DNA of 51,868 nucleotides, from contig JAFZXK010000010.1 of assembly GCA_017616785.1 (NCBI GenBank), positions 1 through 51,868 on the forward strand, given 5' to 3'. Position numbers and translations under genes: made by a program. Shown piece after piece: positions 7,294 to 15,201 of this stretch. The stretch's first letter is position 1. Every line of letters begins with the position of its first letter. Below the pieces are notes generated by a model that was not told where the DNA came from, did not search any database, and saw only the letters and a list, made by a program, of their open reading frames with translations. This DNA comes from Alphaproteobacteria bacterium (GTDB lineage Bacteria; Pseudomonadota; Alphaproteobacteria; Rs-D84).

Positions 7294-8040
7294 ATGAAAG
7301 AAATTATAAACGATTTTGATTATGATAACAATATACCGCTTATCGGCGAAGCCGCGCCTGAATTCGGTGCAATTACAACGAACGGCTATATCCATTTTCC
7401 ACACGATTACCGCGGGCATTGGGTTGTGTTCTTTTCGCATCCGGGCGATTTTACGCCGGTTTGCACAACTGAATTTATGACCTTTCAATCAATGATAGAC
7501 GAATTTCGCGCGTTAAATACCGAACTGGTCGGGTTATCTGTTGATTCAAACGCGTCGCATATCGCATGGATTCAAACAATTCGCAATGATATAACTTTCC
7601 AAGGATGGAAAAACATGGAAATAACTTTTCCAGTTGTTGCGGATGTATCTGGCGAAATTGCGCGCAGGTACGGAATGTTACAACCAAGTGCCGGCGACAC
7701 GGACACTGTGCGCGCAGTTTTCATAATTGACCCGCGCGGTGTTATTCGCACAATTCTTTACTATCCAAAATCGGTCGGGCGCAACATTACGGAAATAAAG
7801 CGCATTGTTATCGCACTGCAAACATCAGACGCGTTCCATGTTGCAACGCCCGCCGAATGGATTCCGGGCGATGACGTTATTGTTCCCGCGCCGGGCAAGG
7901 TTTCTGATATTCGCCGGGGTGCGGAACGCGATTGGTTTTTGAAATTCAAATCGATAAGTCCCGAAATGATTCTAAATAAAATCACAAACAGAAAATTTAT
8001 CAACGATGACAAGAAACACATGAAACATAAAAAGAAATAA
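7294..8040 (+). CDS. Peroxiredoxin, Prx6-like, single cysteine
   Basis: A 248-residue thiol peroxidase that reduces hydrogen and organic peroxides in the cytoplasm. The peroxidatic Cys57 sits in HPGDFTPVCTTE. The long C-terminal domain with ATPAEWIPGDDVIVPAP is characteristic of the Prx6 / archaeal-type group. Cys57 is the only cysteine in the protein, so there is no resolving cysteine and the enzyme must work by a 1-Cys mechanism with an outside reductant. The C-terminus ends in a Lys/His-rich tail. An AAAGGGGG Shine-Dalgarno supports the ATG. A hairpin terminator follows at 8067-8090. It stands alone, divergent from the IHF/HU operon. Confidence 0.9.
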   Translation: MKEIINDFDYDNNIPLIGEAAPEFGAITTNGYIHFPHDYRGHWVVFFSHPGDFTPVCTTEFMTFQSMIDEFRALNTELVGLSVDSNASHIAWIQTIRNDITFQGWKNMEITFPVVADVSGEIARRYGMLQPSAGDTDTVRAVFIIDPRGVIRTILYYPKSVGRNITEIKRIVIALQTSDAFHVATPAEWIPGDDVIVPAPGKVSDIRRGAERDWFLKFKSISPEMILNKITNRKFINDDKKHMKHKKK

Positions 8041-8066
8041 CGGTTATATCTCTTTCTTATTAGCAC

Positions 8067-8090
8067 ATCCCGCCACATGCGGGATATTTT
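8067..8090 (+). terminator. Rho-independent terminator of the peroxiredoxin gene
   Basis: ATCCCGC (8067-8073), loop CACAT, GCGGGAT (8079-8085), then ATTTT. Confidence 0.75.
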
Positions 8091-8101
8091 GTTAAAACGT
8101 A

Positions 8102-8130
8102 TTGACAATTTGTGTTTTTGAATATATAAT
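8102..8130 (+). promoter_or_regulatory. Perfect-consensus sigma-70 promoter
   Basis: TTGACA (8102-8107), 17 bases, TATAAT (8125-8130): both boxes match the sigma-70 consensus exactly. It lies 29 bases before the ATG of the lipoprotein gene. Confidence 0.85.
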
Positions 8131-8159
8131 ACAAATACACAATAGTAAAGGGGTTAAAT

Positions 8160-9152
8160 ATGAAAAAACTGAACAATTTTCTTAAAGTGCGCGCTGTCAA
8201 TGCGTTGTTACTGCTTATGATGCCGGTTTTGATGTCTTGTAAAAAGCAACCTTTTCCCGAAGAACCGCATGATAACACAACGACCGAAACACCAAGCGTG
8301 GATTCAACCTGGACGGGCGGGCACAACGCAAATGGAACGGAACCAGGTTTGTCTTATGATGGAAAAATTGAATTTAGTTGGGAATACTTTCTGATCGGTC
8401 CGCATTATGATCACATATTGTCTTATGCCGATGACCCGATGTGCTCTTCGGTGTGTGTGATATCGGATACAACCGGGCGGTCAGGCAAAAGTTCGTCTTG
8501 GCTTACGCCAGAATGGTGGAATATGGTCGCCGATTGGTGGGAATTTTATCATCAACAAACAAATGGAAAAGTAATGTATGACGGTGTTATCAAGACCGCA
8601 GAAATTTCGAATTATGCGAAATGGTCCGGAATGCACCAAGAAACAGCGGAACGTTTTGCAACCATGGGGGTCACCGTTGTGGATACACTTGGCAATGTTG
8701 TGCGGGGGGTAAAAAATGCAAAAAAAGCAATGCCTTGGAACACGGCACAAAAAATGGTTGCTAATGACCGATACAATGATAAAACCATTACGTGGGGATT
8801 TAATTATTTTCCTGGGGCGCTGTGTGAAGACCACATAATGCGCGCTGTTAATAATCCGGACAATGTATCCGTTACTTTGACACCGGAAAGTTCAGATTAT
8901 TCTGTTATGGCGGCGTTGCAGTTATCCGCGGAAGATTGGGACCGTATCGCACAGATATTTCTAAAATGCCATAATAACGATATGAATCACAAATTGAAAT
9001 TCCGTGGAACCATTAATTATTTTCCAAATCGTATGAGTCCGGAAACAAAACACATTTTTGAAACACTGGGATATCAAGTGGTGGAAACAACGGATGCCAA
9101 AGGGTATGGAATCGGAAATTCACCATACAATATGAAAAATAGATCCAGATAA
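8160..9152 (+). CDS. Putative lipoprotein of unknown function, 330 aa
   Basis: The N-terminus is a lipoprotein signal peptide: a basic start, a Leu/Met-rich core and a lipobox with Cys27 (VLMSC), followed by an acidic Thr/Pro linker. The mature part is rich in Trp, Tyr and His (for example WWNMVADWWEFYHQQ) and contains a few further cysteines. I recognise no family. The gene has its own strong promoter (8102-8130), an AAAGGGG Shine-Dalgarno and a terminator at 9166-9187, so it is an independent, probably well expressed, single-gene unit. Membrane anchoring is inferred from the lipobox; the function is unknown. Confidence 0.75.
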   Translation: MKKLNNFLKVRAVNALLLLMMPVLMSCKKQPFPEEPHDNTTTETPSVDSTWTGGHNANGTEPGLSYDGKIEFSWEYFLIGPHYDHILSYADDPMCSSVCVISDTTGRSGKSSSWLTPEWWNMVADWWEFYHQQTNGKVMYDGVIKTAEISNYAKWSGMHQETAERFATMGVTVVDTLGNVVRGVKNAKKAMPWNTAQKMVANDRYNDKTITWGFNYFPGALCEDHIMRAVNNPDNVSVTLTPESSDYSVMAALQLSAEDWDRIAQIFLKCHNNDMNHKLKFRGTINYFPNRMSPETKHIFETLGYQVVETTDAKGYGIGNSPYNMKNRSR

Positions 9153-9165
9153 TAAGTATAAAAAT

Positions 9166-9187
9166 GGGCGCGTATCGCCCGTTTTTA
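9166..9187 (+). terminator. Terminator of the lipoprotein gene
   Basis: GGGCG (9166-9170), loop CGTAT, CGCCC (9176-9180), then GTTTTTA. Confidence 0.7.
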
Positions 9188-9538
9188 TTAAAACTTTAAC
9201 GGCCAATCGCGAATGTCGGCGGGCATAGATTCACTTTCCGGTTGCCATTGGAAATCCGGTAACTTTACGCGTTTATCCCTGGTGAATTTAACACCTTCGG
9301 CCTTTAATGCCTTGTACGCTTGGTCAAAAAATTGTTGGCTGCAAATACTGCCGTCTTTGAACACAACGCGGTGCCATGGCAAGTACCAACTTTTTTGATT
9401 GTTCGATGCGTACCCCACAAACCGTGCCATTTTCGGTCGGCCAATCATACGTGCAATTTGACCGAAAGTCGCCACACGCCCAGATGGGATTTTTGCGACA
9501 ATTTCATAAACACTTTCGTTGAAACTTTTTCCCGACAT
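9188..9538 (-). CDS. Alkyltransferase-like protein (ATL), MGMT family without catalytic Cys
   Basis: A 116-residue protein matching the C-terminal DNA-binding domain of O6-alkylguanine-DNA alkyltransferase, including the helix-turn-helix region (PSGRVATFGQIARMIGRP) and FVGYASN. The active-site PCHR motif reads PWHRVV here (residues 54-59), with Trp55 in place of the alkyl-accepting Cys. This is the hallmark of ATL proteins, which bind and flip O6-alkylguanine lesions and pass them to nucleotide excision repair instead of repairing them directly. The start codon overlaps the stop of the upstream gene (TAATG), so translation is probably coupled. Confidence 0.88.
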   Translation of the reverse strand: MSGKSFNESVYEIVAKIPSGRVATFGQIARMIGRPKMARFVGYASNNQKSWYLPWHRVVFKDGSICSQQFFDQAYKALKAEGVKFTRDKRVKLPDFQWQPESESMPADIRDWPLKF

Positions 9539-10257
9539 TAGTGCCCCCGCAAAACACCACGTGCACGCGCATCGCCAACCAACCTTTGCACACGCGCATA
9601 TTCACAAAGTGCGATTTTTGCGCGCAATATATCCTCGAATTGGTCCTGGCGAATATTTGCGTTTATTTCCATTGGATTTGTCTTGTACAAACCCATGTTT
9701 TCTTTGGGGTGCATGTAAAACAGAATCGCACGCATGCGGATATCCGCATCAAGCGGGCTAAGCTCTGGGAAAAACATGTCGATAATATGTGCCGCTTCGT
9801 GTCGCAGATGCTTTAAGAAAGTGACCAGGTCGTTCTTGTATTCTGGCACATCGGGGTTAACATTTACAACGCCATCCGATGTGACAGACATGAACCCAGT
9901 CGCCGAACGGGCAACATGAATTTTGGGCGGTGTCGCGTTAGCTGGTTCGCCTTCTTGGCCACCACGTCCCATGTTCGCAGACCGTAAACGTTCAACAAAC
10001 CGACGAATTATATTATCCGCAATCGTCAGTTTTTCAAATTCAGATTTCTTTGCCCAATCGCGTGCCATTTCAAATACTTTCAATTCGTCACAAATGGCTA
10101 TGAAATTCCATTCTATATAATCTTTTGCGAATTGCTCTGCCTTGGCCTGGTTCACCTTGCCAGATACATCTTTGGCCTGTGATTCTTTATATTGATTCCA
10201 ACCAGATGATTGGGTTAAAAGCCGTGGTAAAACCCTTGTAAAGAAATTCCAATTCAT
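9538..10257 (-). CDS. Putative zinc-metallopeptidase-like protein with HExxH motif, 239 aa
   Basis: The family is not recognised, but residues 153-157 read HEAAH inside a predicted helix (FLKHLRHEAAHIIDMFFPEL), a classical HExxH zinc site. Glu197 in NPMEINAN, about 40 residues later, could be the third ligand, as in gluzincins. There is no signal peptide, so it is cytoplasmic. The ATG at 10257 was chosen because AGAGGTG stands just upstream; an earlier in-frame ATG lacks a site. Its stop overlaps the start of the ATL gene, so the two are one operon, hinting at a DNA-damage or protein-repair context (inference). Peptidase activity is not shown. Confidence 0.65.
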   Translation of the reverse strand: MNWNFFTRVLPRLLTQSSGWNQYKESQAKDVSGKVNQAKAEQFAKDYIEWNFIAICDELKVFEMARDWAKKSEFEKLTIADNIIRRFVERLRSANMGRGGQEGEPANATPPKIHVARSATGFMSVTSDGVVNVNPDVPEYKNDLVTFLKHLRHEAAHIIDMFFPELSPLDADIRMRAILFYMHPKENMGLYKTNPMEINANIRQDQFEDILRAKIALCEYARVQRLVGDARARGVLRGH

Positions 10258-10339
10258 GATGGCACCTCTTGGCTCTGTCATCTTATTATATAGGAAAATC
10301 GCCCGCGGTTTCAATGGGGAAATAGTGTAAAATTTGACC

Positions 10340-10367
10340 TTGCAAAATATCTAAACAGGTGTATAAT
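10340..10367 (+). promoter_or_regulatory. Promoter of tRNA-Ser(CGA)
   Basis: TTGCAA (10340-10345), 16 bases, TATAAT (10362-10367). The -10 box ends nine bases before the tRNA 5' end. Confidence 0.7.
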
Positions 10368-10376
10368 GCCCGCACC

Positions 10377-10467
10377 GGAGATATGGCAGAGCTGGTTGAA
10401 TGCGCACGACTCGAAATCGTGTATACAGGAAACTGTATCGAGGGTTCGAATCCCCCTATCTCCGCCA
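10377..10467 (+). tRNA. tRNA-Ser(CGA)
   Basis: The acceptor stem GGAGATA pairs with TATCTCC (10457-10463), followed by G and an encoded CCA (10465-10467). The anticodon stem CACGA/TCGTG holds the loop CTCGAAA, giving anticodon CGA at 10412-10414, which reads UCG. A long variable arm (GTATACAGGAAACTGTATC region) marks a class II tRNA, as expected for serine. The T arm GGGTTCGAATCCC is canonical. Confidence 0.95.
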
Positions 10468-10482
10468 CAATAAAATCTTAAA

Positions 10483-10507
10483 AAATTCGCTTTATGCGAA
10501 TTTTTTT
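10483..10507 (+). terminator. Terminator of tRNA-Ser
   Basis: AAATTCGC (10483-10490), loop TTTAT, GCGAATTT (10496-10503), then further T residues. Confidence 0.75.
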
Positions 10508-10516
10508 GATTTTATC

Positions 10517-10669
10517 GGCGGAGATAGGGGGATGTGTGCGAGTGGCAACGCCACGCAGCACACAATACGAAGATACACAATTAGAAAAATCATAAAAACA
10601 GAGTTTTTGTCCCCACGAGTTTTTATAGATTTTTCTTATTGTGTATCGAGGACAGGAACTATCTCCGCC
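10517..10669. repeat. Nested palindromic element carrying copies of the tRNA-Ser 3' end
   Basis: The outer arms GGCGGAGATAG (10517-10527) and CTATCTCCGCC (10659-10669) are perfect inverted repeats, and both repeat the tRNA-Ser 3' end, one inverted and one direct. Inside, a 28-29 base imperfect inverted repeat (10572-10599 against 10619-10647) and a smaller hairpin around 10535-10563 can form. The right border (TGTATCGAGG then CTATCTCCGCCA) resembles a shortened copy of the tRNA 3' half. No protein is encoded. Confidence 0.7.
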
Positions 10670-10683
10670 ATGAATAGAAAAAT

Positions 10684-10704
10684 GACCCACGGGGTCGTTT
10701 TTTT
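10684..10704. terminator. Hairpin terminator, usable on both strands
   Basis: GACCC (10684-10688), loop ACG, GGGTC (10692-10696), with T runs on either side. On the minus strand it would terminate amiC. Confidence 0.6.
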
Positions 10705-10731
10705 ATTCATCGGATATTCACCAGAGTGAGC

Positions 10732-11883
10732 TTACGCTTCGAAATCGTAATTTTTTATGGACTTTACAATTGCGGCGACAAGTTTATCTTGGTGGGACGA
10801 ACTTTTCAGCAATTTTTCTTCGGCTTTGTTCGACAAATGTCCACATTCAATCAACGCACCCGGCACGGTTGAACGCAACACCGCAAGTGGCGCATGACGC
10901 ACGGCGGGCCCGGCCTGTTGTTCAATGCCCGCGCGATTAAATGCGCGTGCGCATCCGTTGGCGTATTCTTCGGACATTTCCGCCACCGCGTGTTGTTGCA
11001 GTGACGAAAGCGCGATGCGAATATCCTTGGAAAAACTTTCAAATCCAGACACATCAATCTTGTCCGCGGCATTTTCAGCATCGGCCAATTTTTGTGCTTC
11101 TTCGTCGGATGCCTTTTCCGAAAGCGTATAGATTGAAAAACCCTTGACTGAACGACTTGGGTTCGCGTTCGCATGAATCGAAAGGAAAAGGTCCGCATGC
11201 CGCTTTTCCGCGATTTCCGCACGTTCGTTTAATTTCAGGTAATTATCATCACTGCGCGTCATATAGACCGTAAAACCGGCGTCTTTTAACGAATTACGCA
11301 ATTTCCGCGCGACCGAAAGAACAACATCTTTTTCTTTGGTGCCGCCCTTGCCTATGCATCCCGGGTCTTTGCCACCGTGCCCCGCATCAATGACAACAAT
11401 ATGCTTTTTTTCGGGCGTCTTGGTTGCCGCCGCGGTTGTTGTGGTTGAATTCGCCTTGGTCGTTCCGGCGACGAAATCAAGAACCAACCTGTAATCATTA
11501 TCGCCGTTCGGTTCAAGAATCATAATTTGATTCTTTGGAATTTCCGCGACCGGTTTTTTCAGGTCTAAAACAATATTCACGGAATCGCCAATTTGTGTCT
11601 GGCTAATATTTCGCACCAATGTTCCCGATGCCAATTTTGCTGACACTGAATTATCCGCCGGCGTATTTGATAATTTGACCGTAAGGGTATTTTCACCATA
11701 GACAAGTGTATATGATGGTCGATTTGCCGTTTCAACAACGAAACGGGTTTTGCCGCCGGGCTGAACCCCGGTGCGCATGGATTTTATTGCGTTGCGCGCC
11801 GCAAAGGCCATGCGCGGAAACACGCCGGCAACAACAATACCGACACCGGTAATTTGTAAAAGATGACGTCTGGATACCCTCAT
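10732..11883 (-). CDS. amiC: N-acetylmuramoyl-L-alanine amidase (AmiC-type)
   Basis: A periplasmic zinc amidase that cleaves septal peptidoglycan so that daughter cells can separate. Starting at the ATG at 11883 it has 383 residues: a twin-arginine signal (SRRHLLQITG, cut near AFA), an AMIN targeting domain (about 35-140), a Thr/Ala linker, and an Amidase_3 domain with zinc ligands at DAGHGG (His169), the NERAEIA Glu (219) and LSIHAN (His236), plus the catalytic Glu of ALIECGHLSN. Export by Tat matches AmiA/AmiC of enterobacteria. There is no Shine-Dalgarno. A TTGCAC-17-TATAAT promoter ends ten bases before this ATG, so the mRNA is probably leaderless. A longer in-frame start at 11922 would overlap the -35 box and is less likely. 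Confidence 0.92.
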   Translation of the reverse strand: MRVSRRHLLQITGVGIVVAGVFPRMAFAARNAIKSMRTGVQPGGKTRFVVETANRPSYTLVYGENTLTVKLSNTPADNSVSAKLASGTLVRNISQTQIGDSVNIVLDLKKPVAEIPKNQIMILEPNGDNDYRLVLDFVAGTTKANSTTTTAAATKTPEKKHIVVIDAGHGGKDPGCIGKGGTKEKDVVLSVARKLRNSLKDAGFTVYMTRSDDNYLKLNERAEIAEKRHADLFLSIHANANPSRSVKGFSIYTLSEKASDEEAQKLADAENAADKIDVSGFESFSKDIRIALSSLQQHAVAEMSEEYANGCARAFNRAGIEQQAGPAVRHAPLAVLRSTVPGALIECGHLSNKAEEKLLKSSSHQDKLVAAIVKSIKNYDFEA

Positions 11884-11893
11884 ACTGATGGGT

Positions 11894-11922
11894 ATTATAT
11901 CAAATTTTTTTTTAGTGTGCAA
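11894..11922 (-). promoter_or_regulatory. amiC promoter, predicted leaderless transcript
   Basis: On the minus strand TTGCAC (11917-11922), 17 bases, TATAAT (11894-11899), with only ten bases to the ATG. The start point would fall within a few bases of the start codon. Confidence 0.65.
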
Positions 11923-11932
11923 GGTGATGATA

Positions 11933-12062
11933 AGTGTTAGTGATTAGTCCCTTTTTACCGTCATACCGCTGCAAAGCAGTATCTTGGCAGTATTGACGAA
12001 TGCGTGCAGATTACCGGCTTTCGCCGGCATGACGTCACTGACACACACTATCCACTAACACT
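11933..12062. repeat. MITE-like intergenic element with 10-bp terminal inverted repeats
   Basis: AGTGTTAGTG (11933-11942) is exactly inverted as CACTAACACT (12053-12062). Inside are two related half-units in opposite orientation: CCGTCATACCGCTGCAAAG, with a CTGC-AAA-GCAG hairpin, and the inverse ending CCGGCATGACG, with a CCGGC-TTTC-GCCGG hairpin. It carries no gene. Solitary GTTAGTG motifs also occur near 7193 and 36758. Confidence 0.6.
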
Positions 12063-12123
12063 AAAATTAGATTTGCTTTTTGTTTTCTTGGGTGTTATTC
12101 TTATGGACCGTGGAAGGTTTATG

Positions 12124-13149
12124 ATGTCAATCAAGGCAAAAAAGTTATTCAAAAAACTTATTGGTTATTCGGGTATATTGTTCTTTTGTTTGGCCGCCGC
12201 TATGCTTTGGTGGCAATTAAAAGATTATTCTTTGGGTGATATTGCCCGGGCATTGTTGGATATCCCGTTTGTGAACCTTGTAGCGGCGTCGGTTGCGTGC
12301 TTTGCCGGCTATGTCGCATTGGCGCTGTATGATTATTTGGCGTTGAACTATGTCGGCGCGGGGGGCAAGGTTTCTTGGTGGAAATGGATGTTGGCCGGAA
12401 TGTTGGGTTTCGCAATAAGCAACAATGCCGGGCACGCGGTGGTTTCGGGTGGCGCAATTCGTTATCGCCTTTATACACGGTGGCGCATTCGCGGTGGCGA
12501 CATTGTAAAGATTGTTACAATAAATGGTTTTACATATTTCCTTGGGGCGACGGCGATTGCGGTGGTTGGATATTTCCTTATTCCACATGATATTTTTGCC
12601 GAATCGGTTGGCGCATCAATCGGTTTGAACACATTATTTATATTCTGTTTGGCGGCATTGCTCGCCTATTTTGCGATTACAATCATTTTCCACAACAAAA
12701 GTATTAAGGTCGGGCAACTTAAATTTAATGTCCCGTCAACACGGATGGCATTTATGCAAACACTGCTCGGCATGACTGATAGTGTTTTGGCTGGATTGGT
12801 CCTTTATTTCTGTATGATTCCGTTTGTGCAGATTCCGTTTGGAACATTTATCGGCCTGTTCGTTGTGGCGCAAACAACCGGCGTTTTTAGCCAGGTTCCC
12901 GGCGGAATTGGTGTGTTTGAAAGCGTTTTCCTGATCGCCCTGCCCGACGATATTGACAAGGCAAGTATTTTCGGCGCGTTGTTGGCGTATCGTATAATTT
13001 ACTATGTGTTGCCACTTATTGGTGTTGGTGGTTTGTTCTTTATCTATGAACGTTGGTTGCGCGCGCGCATGAAACGCTGGCTTAATGAAGCGAAACAACG
13101 AATCCCGCATTTTCCGGGCTTTTCAAAGAATAAGAACACCGATAAATAA
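12124..13149 (+). CDS. YbhN/MprF-N-like integral membrane protein (UPF0104-type)
   Basis: A 341-residue polytopic membrane protein with about eight hydrophobic segments, a conserved GHAVVSGGAIRYRLY loop and QVPGGIGVFES near the C-terminus. These are hallmarks of the lysylphosphatidylglycerol synthetase transmembrane-region / YbhN family, whose members act in lipid flipping or unknown envelope functions. The soluble aminoacyl-transferase domain of MprF is absent, so lipid aminoacylation is not expected. The ATG at 12124 is favoured because GGAAGG stands six bases upstream; the open frame before it runs through the intergenic repeat. The basic C-terminal tail is probably cytoplasmic. Confidence 0.82.
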   Translation: MSIKAKKLFKKLIGYSGILFFCLAAAMLWWQLKDYSLGDIARALLDIPFVNLVAASVACFAGYVALALYDYLALNYVGAGGKVSWWKWMLAGMLGFAISNNAGHAVVSGGAIRYRLYTRWRIRGGDIVKIVTINGFTYFLGATAIAVVGYFLIPHDIFAESVGASIGLNTLFIFCLAALLAYFAITIIFHNKSIKVGQLKFNVPSTRMAFMQTLLGMTDSVLAGLVLYFCMIPFVQIPFGTFIGLFVVAQTTGVFSQVPGGIGVFESVFLIALPDDIDKASIFGALLAYRIIYYVLPLIGVGGLFFIYERWLRARMKRWLNEAKQRIPHFPGFSKNKNTDK

Positions 13150-13195
13150 AATATCTTGCCAAATGATTAGGGGCGTGATAGAATCCCACACAGTG

Positions 13196-13355
13196 TATAA
13201 TATGGGGTTATAAAAGGTGTTATTTTTATTTCCTTTGACTTTAATTCGATACGCGCTTATGACGATTGTGGCGCATTCCCTTGGCATGGGCTGGGACGCC
13301 CCACGGGGACGGATTACTGCCCGTATATACGCAATAAACGCAAAAGGATTACATA
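13196..13355 (+). promoter_or_regulatory. Possible rne promoter and long 5' leader
   Basis: TATAAT (13196-13201) has only a weak -35 box. About 150 bases then lead to the rne ATG, including a CCCC-AC-GGGG hairpin near 13299-13308 and an AAAGGA site close to the start. Long structured leaders of rne mediate RNase E feedback control in enterobacteria; the same role here is only a guess. Confidence 0.4.
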
Positions 13356-15161
13356 ATGTCAAAAAAGATATATGTGGACGCAGTCCACCCGGAAGAGACA
13401 CGCGTTGTCGTTGTCGATTCATCCAATAATCGCGTTTCTGATTTTGATGTTGAAACCACGACCAAGCCCCAAATAAAAGGGAACATTTATTTGGCCAAGG
13501 TTATAAGGGTTGAGGCATCGCTTCAGGCCGCGTTTGTTGATTACGGAACGGGGAAAAATGGATTTTTGCCGTTTTCGGAAATTCATCCGGACTATTACCA
13601 AATAACGCCGGAACAGAAAAAGAAACTTATCGAACTTGCGCATGCGAATATGGTCGAAGATGACATTGACCCCGATGACGAGGTTGACGAGGTTGCAGAA
13701 TATGATGACCACAGTGCGGGTGAAGATAACAAAGAATTTGCAAAACGCGCACGCGAATTCAAAATCCAAGATGTAATTAAACCAAAGCAAATCTTGCTGG
13801 TCCAAGGGGTAAAGGAAGAACGCGGACAAAAAGGCGCGTCGATGACGACATATTTGTCACTCGCGGGACGCTTTGCCGTGTTGATGCCGAATTCGCGCAA
13901 ACGCAACAGTTACGGGATTTCCAAAAAGATTTCCGACCGGACCGAGCGCGCACGCCTGCGTGAAATTTTGCACACACTAAAAATCCCAAAGGGCATGACG
14001 GTTGTGTTGCGCACCGCGGCGATGGGTGCAACACCGGCGGAAATCGCGGCGGACTATGATTACCTTGTGAACCTTTGGAACGAAATTCGCAAGACAACAC
14101 TGGAATCGGTTGCGCCGGTCGTGATTCATACCGAAGATTCACTTTTGCGCCGTGTCGTCCGTGATTTCCTTTCATCCAAGGACGATGTTTTGACAATCCA
14201 AGGGGACGAAGCGTTCGAAGCCGCCAAGAATTACTTTCAACAAATGTATGGTCATGCGCCACGTAAACAGTTGGTTTTGTACAAGGATGACGCGGTGCCG
14301 TTGATGGTCAAGGCCGGTGTTGAAAAACAACTTGAAGGGTTACATGGACCGTATGTTCAATTGCCGTCTGGCGGTTCGATTGTTATAAATCAGACCGAAG
14401 CAATGGTAACAATTGACGTCAATTCTTCGCGCGCGATAAAGGAAAAAGATATTGAACAAACGGCGCTCAATACTAATTTAGAGGCGGCGGAAGAAATTGC
14501 GTTGCAATTGCGCCTGCGCGATTTGGCGGGAATTGTTGCAATTGACTTTATCGATATGGAAGAAGAACGCAATAACCGCAAACTGGAAATGAAAATGCGC
14601 GAAATTATGAAGCATGACCGCGCCCGGACCCAGGTTGCAAAGATAAACGCGTTCGGCGTATTGATGCTGTCACGGCAAAGATTGCGCAGCAGTTTTATCG
14701 AATCTTCGTATGTCGCGTGTCCGCACTGTATGGGTGCCGGCGTTGTGCCGAGTATTCAAACGGCGTCAATTATTCTGTTCCGGCATTTACAGGAAAAATT
14801 GTTGGCCAAGGCCGCACAGAAAATCATTATGACCGTGCCTACCGATGTTGCAATTTATATCTTGAACCACAAACGCGCGGAACTTAATGCGATGGAAAAT
14901 GAATTTGGAACGGAAATCGTGATTGTTGGTGACGACAGTTTGATGAACATTGACCAATATTCAATTCAACGCGTCGCGCCCGAACAGGTAAAAACCGATG
15001 AAGTTTTAATGGCTAACGCCCCATCAACCGATGCGAAAAAGAAAAATGCCCAGCATGCCGAGGCAAAGCGGACAACAATGACCGCGCCGCATCGCACGCG
15101 CAAACGCCAAAATCAAAAAGGCAAAAAGAAAACCAGTTTATGGCGAAAATTGGTTGGGTAA
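13356..15161 (+). CDS. rne: Ribonuclease E/G family endoribonuclease, compact form
   Basis: A 601-residue endoribonuclease for mRNA decay and for rRNA and tRNA processing. It has an S1 domain (about 36-165) interrupted by a very acidic insert (101-129), an RNase H-like and 5'-sensor region, catalytic aspartates Asp354 (TIDVNSS) and Asp397 (AIDFIDM), and the zinc-link CPHC (455-458) used for tetramer assembly. The C-terminal tail (about 560-601) is short and very basic. The large scaffold domain that assembles the degradosome in many proteobacteria is missing, so size and layout lie between RNase G and RNase E. AAAGGA precedes the ATG, and a strong terminator follows. Confidence 0.92.
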   Translation: MSKKIYVDAVHPEETRVVVVDSSNNRVSDFDVETTTKPQIKGNIYLAKVIRVEASLQAAFVDYGTGKNGFLPFSEIHPDYYQITPEQKKKLIELAHANMVEDDIDPDDEVDEVAEYDDHSAGEDNKEFAKRAREFKIQDVIKPKQILLVQGVKEERGQKGASMTTYLSLAGRFAVLMPNSRKRNSYGISKKISDRTERARLREILHTLKIPKGMTVVLRTAAMGATPAEIAADYDYLVNLWNEIRKTTLESVAPVVIHTEDSLLRRVVRDFLSSKDDVLTIQGDEAFEAAKNYFQQMYGHAPRKQLVLYKDDAVPLMVKAGVEKQLEGLHGPYVQLPSGGSIVINQTEAMVTIDVNSSRAIKEKDIEQTALNTNLEAAEEIALQLRLRDLAGIVAIDFIDMEEERNNRKLEMKMREIMKHDRARTQVAKINAFGVLMLSRQRLRSSFIESSYVACPHCMGAGVVPSIQTASIILFRHLQEKLLAKAAQKIIMTVPTDVAIYILNHKRAELNAMENEFGTEIVIVGDDSLMNIDQYSIQRVAPEQVKTDEVLMANAPSTDAKKKNAQHAEAKRTTMTAPHRTRKRQNQKGKKKTSLWRKLVG

Positions 15162-15171
15162 AAGAAACCAG

Positions 15172-15197
15172 AAACTCCCCAAAACGGGGAGTTTTTC
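15172..15197. terminator. Bidirectional terminator between rne and the mla operon
   Basis: AAACTCCCC (15172-15180), loop AAAAC, GGGGAGTTT (15186-15194), with T runs on both strands. Confidence 0.85.
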
Positions 15198-15201
15198 ACA
15201 C

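Noticed and set aside
11883-11922. Upstream amiC start at 11922
   Set aside because: The codon lies within the -35 box of a good promoter and would put 13 extra residues before a standard twin-arginine signal.
12004-12123. Upstream extension of the YbhN-like gene
   Set aside because: The extra 40 residues are read through the intergenic palindromic repeat; a good ribosome-binding site supports the ATG at 12124.
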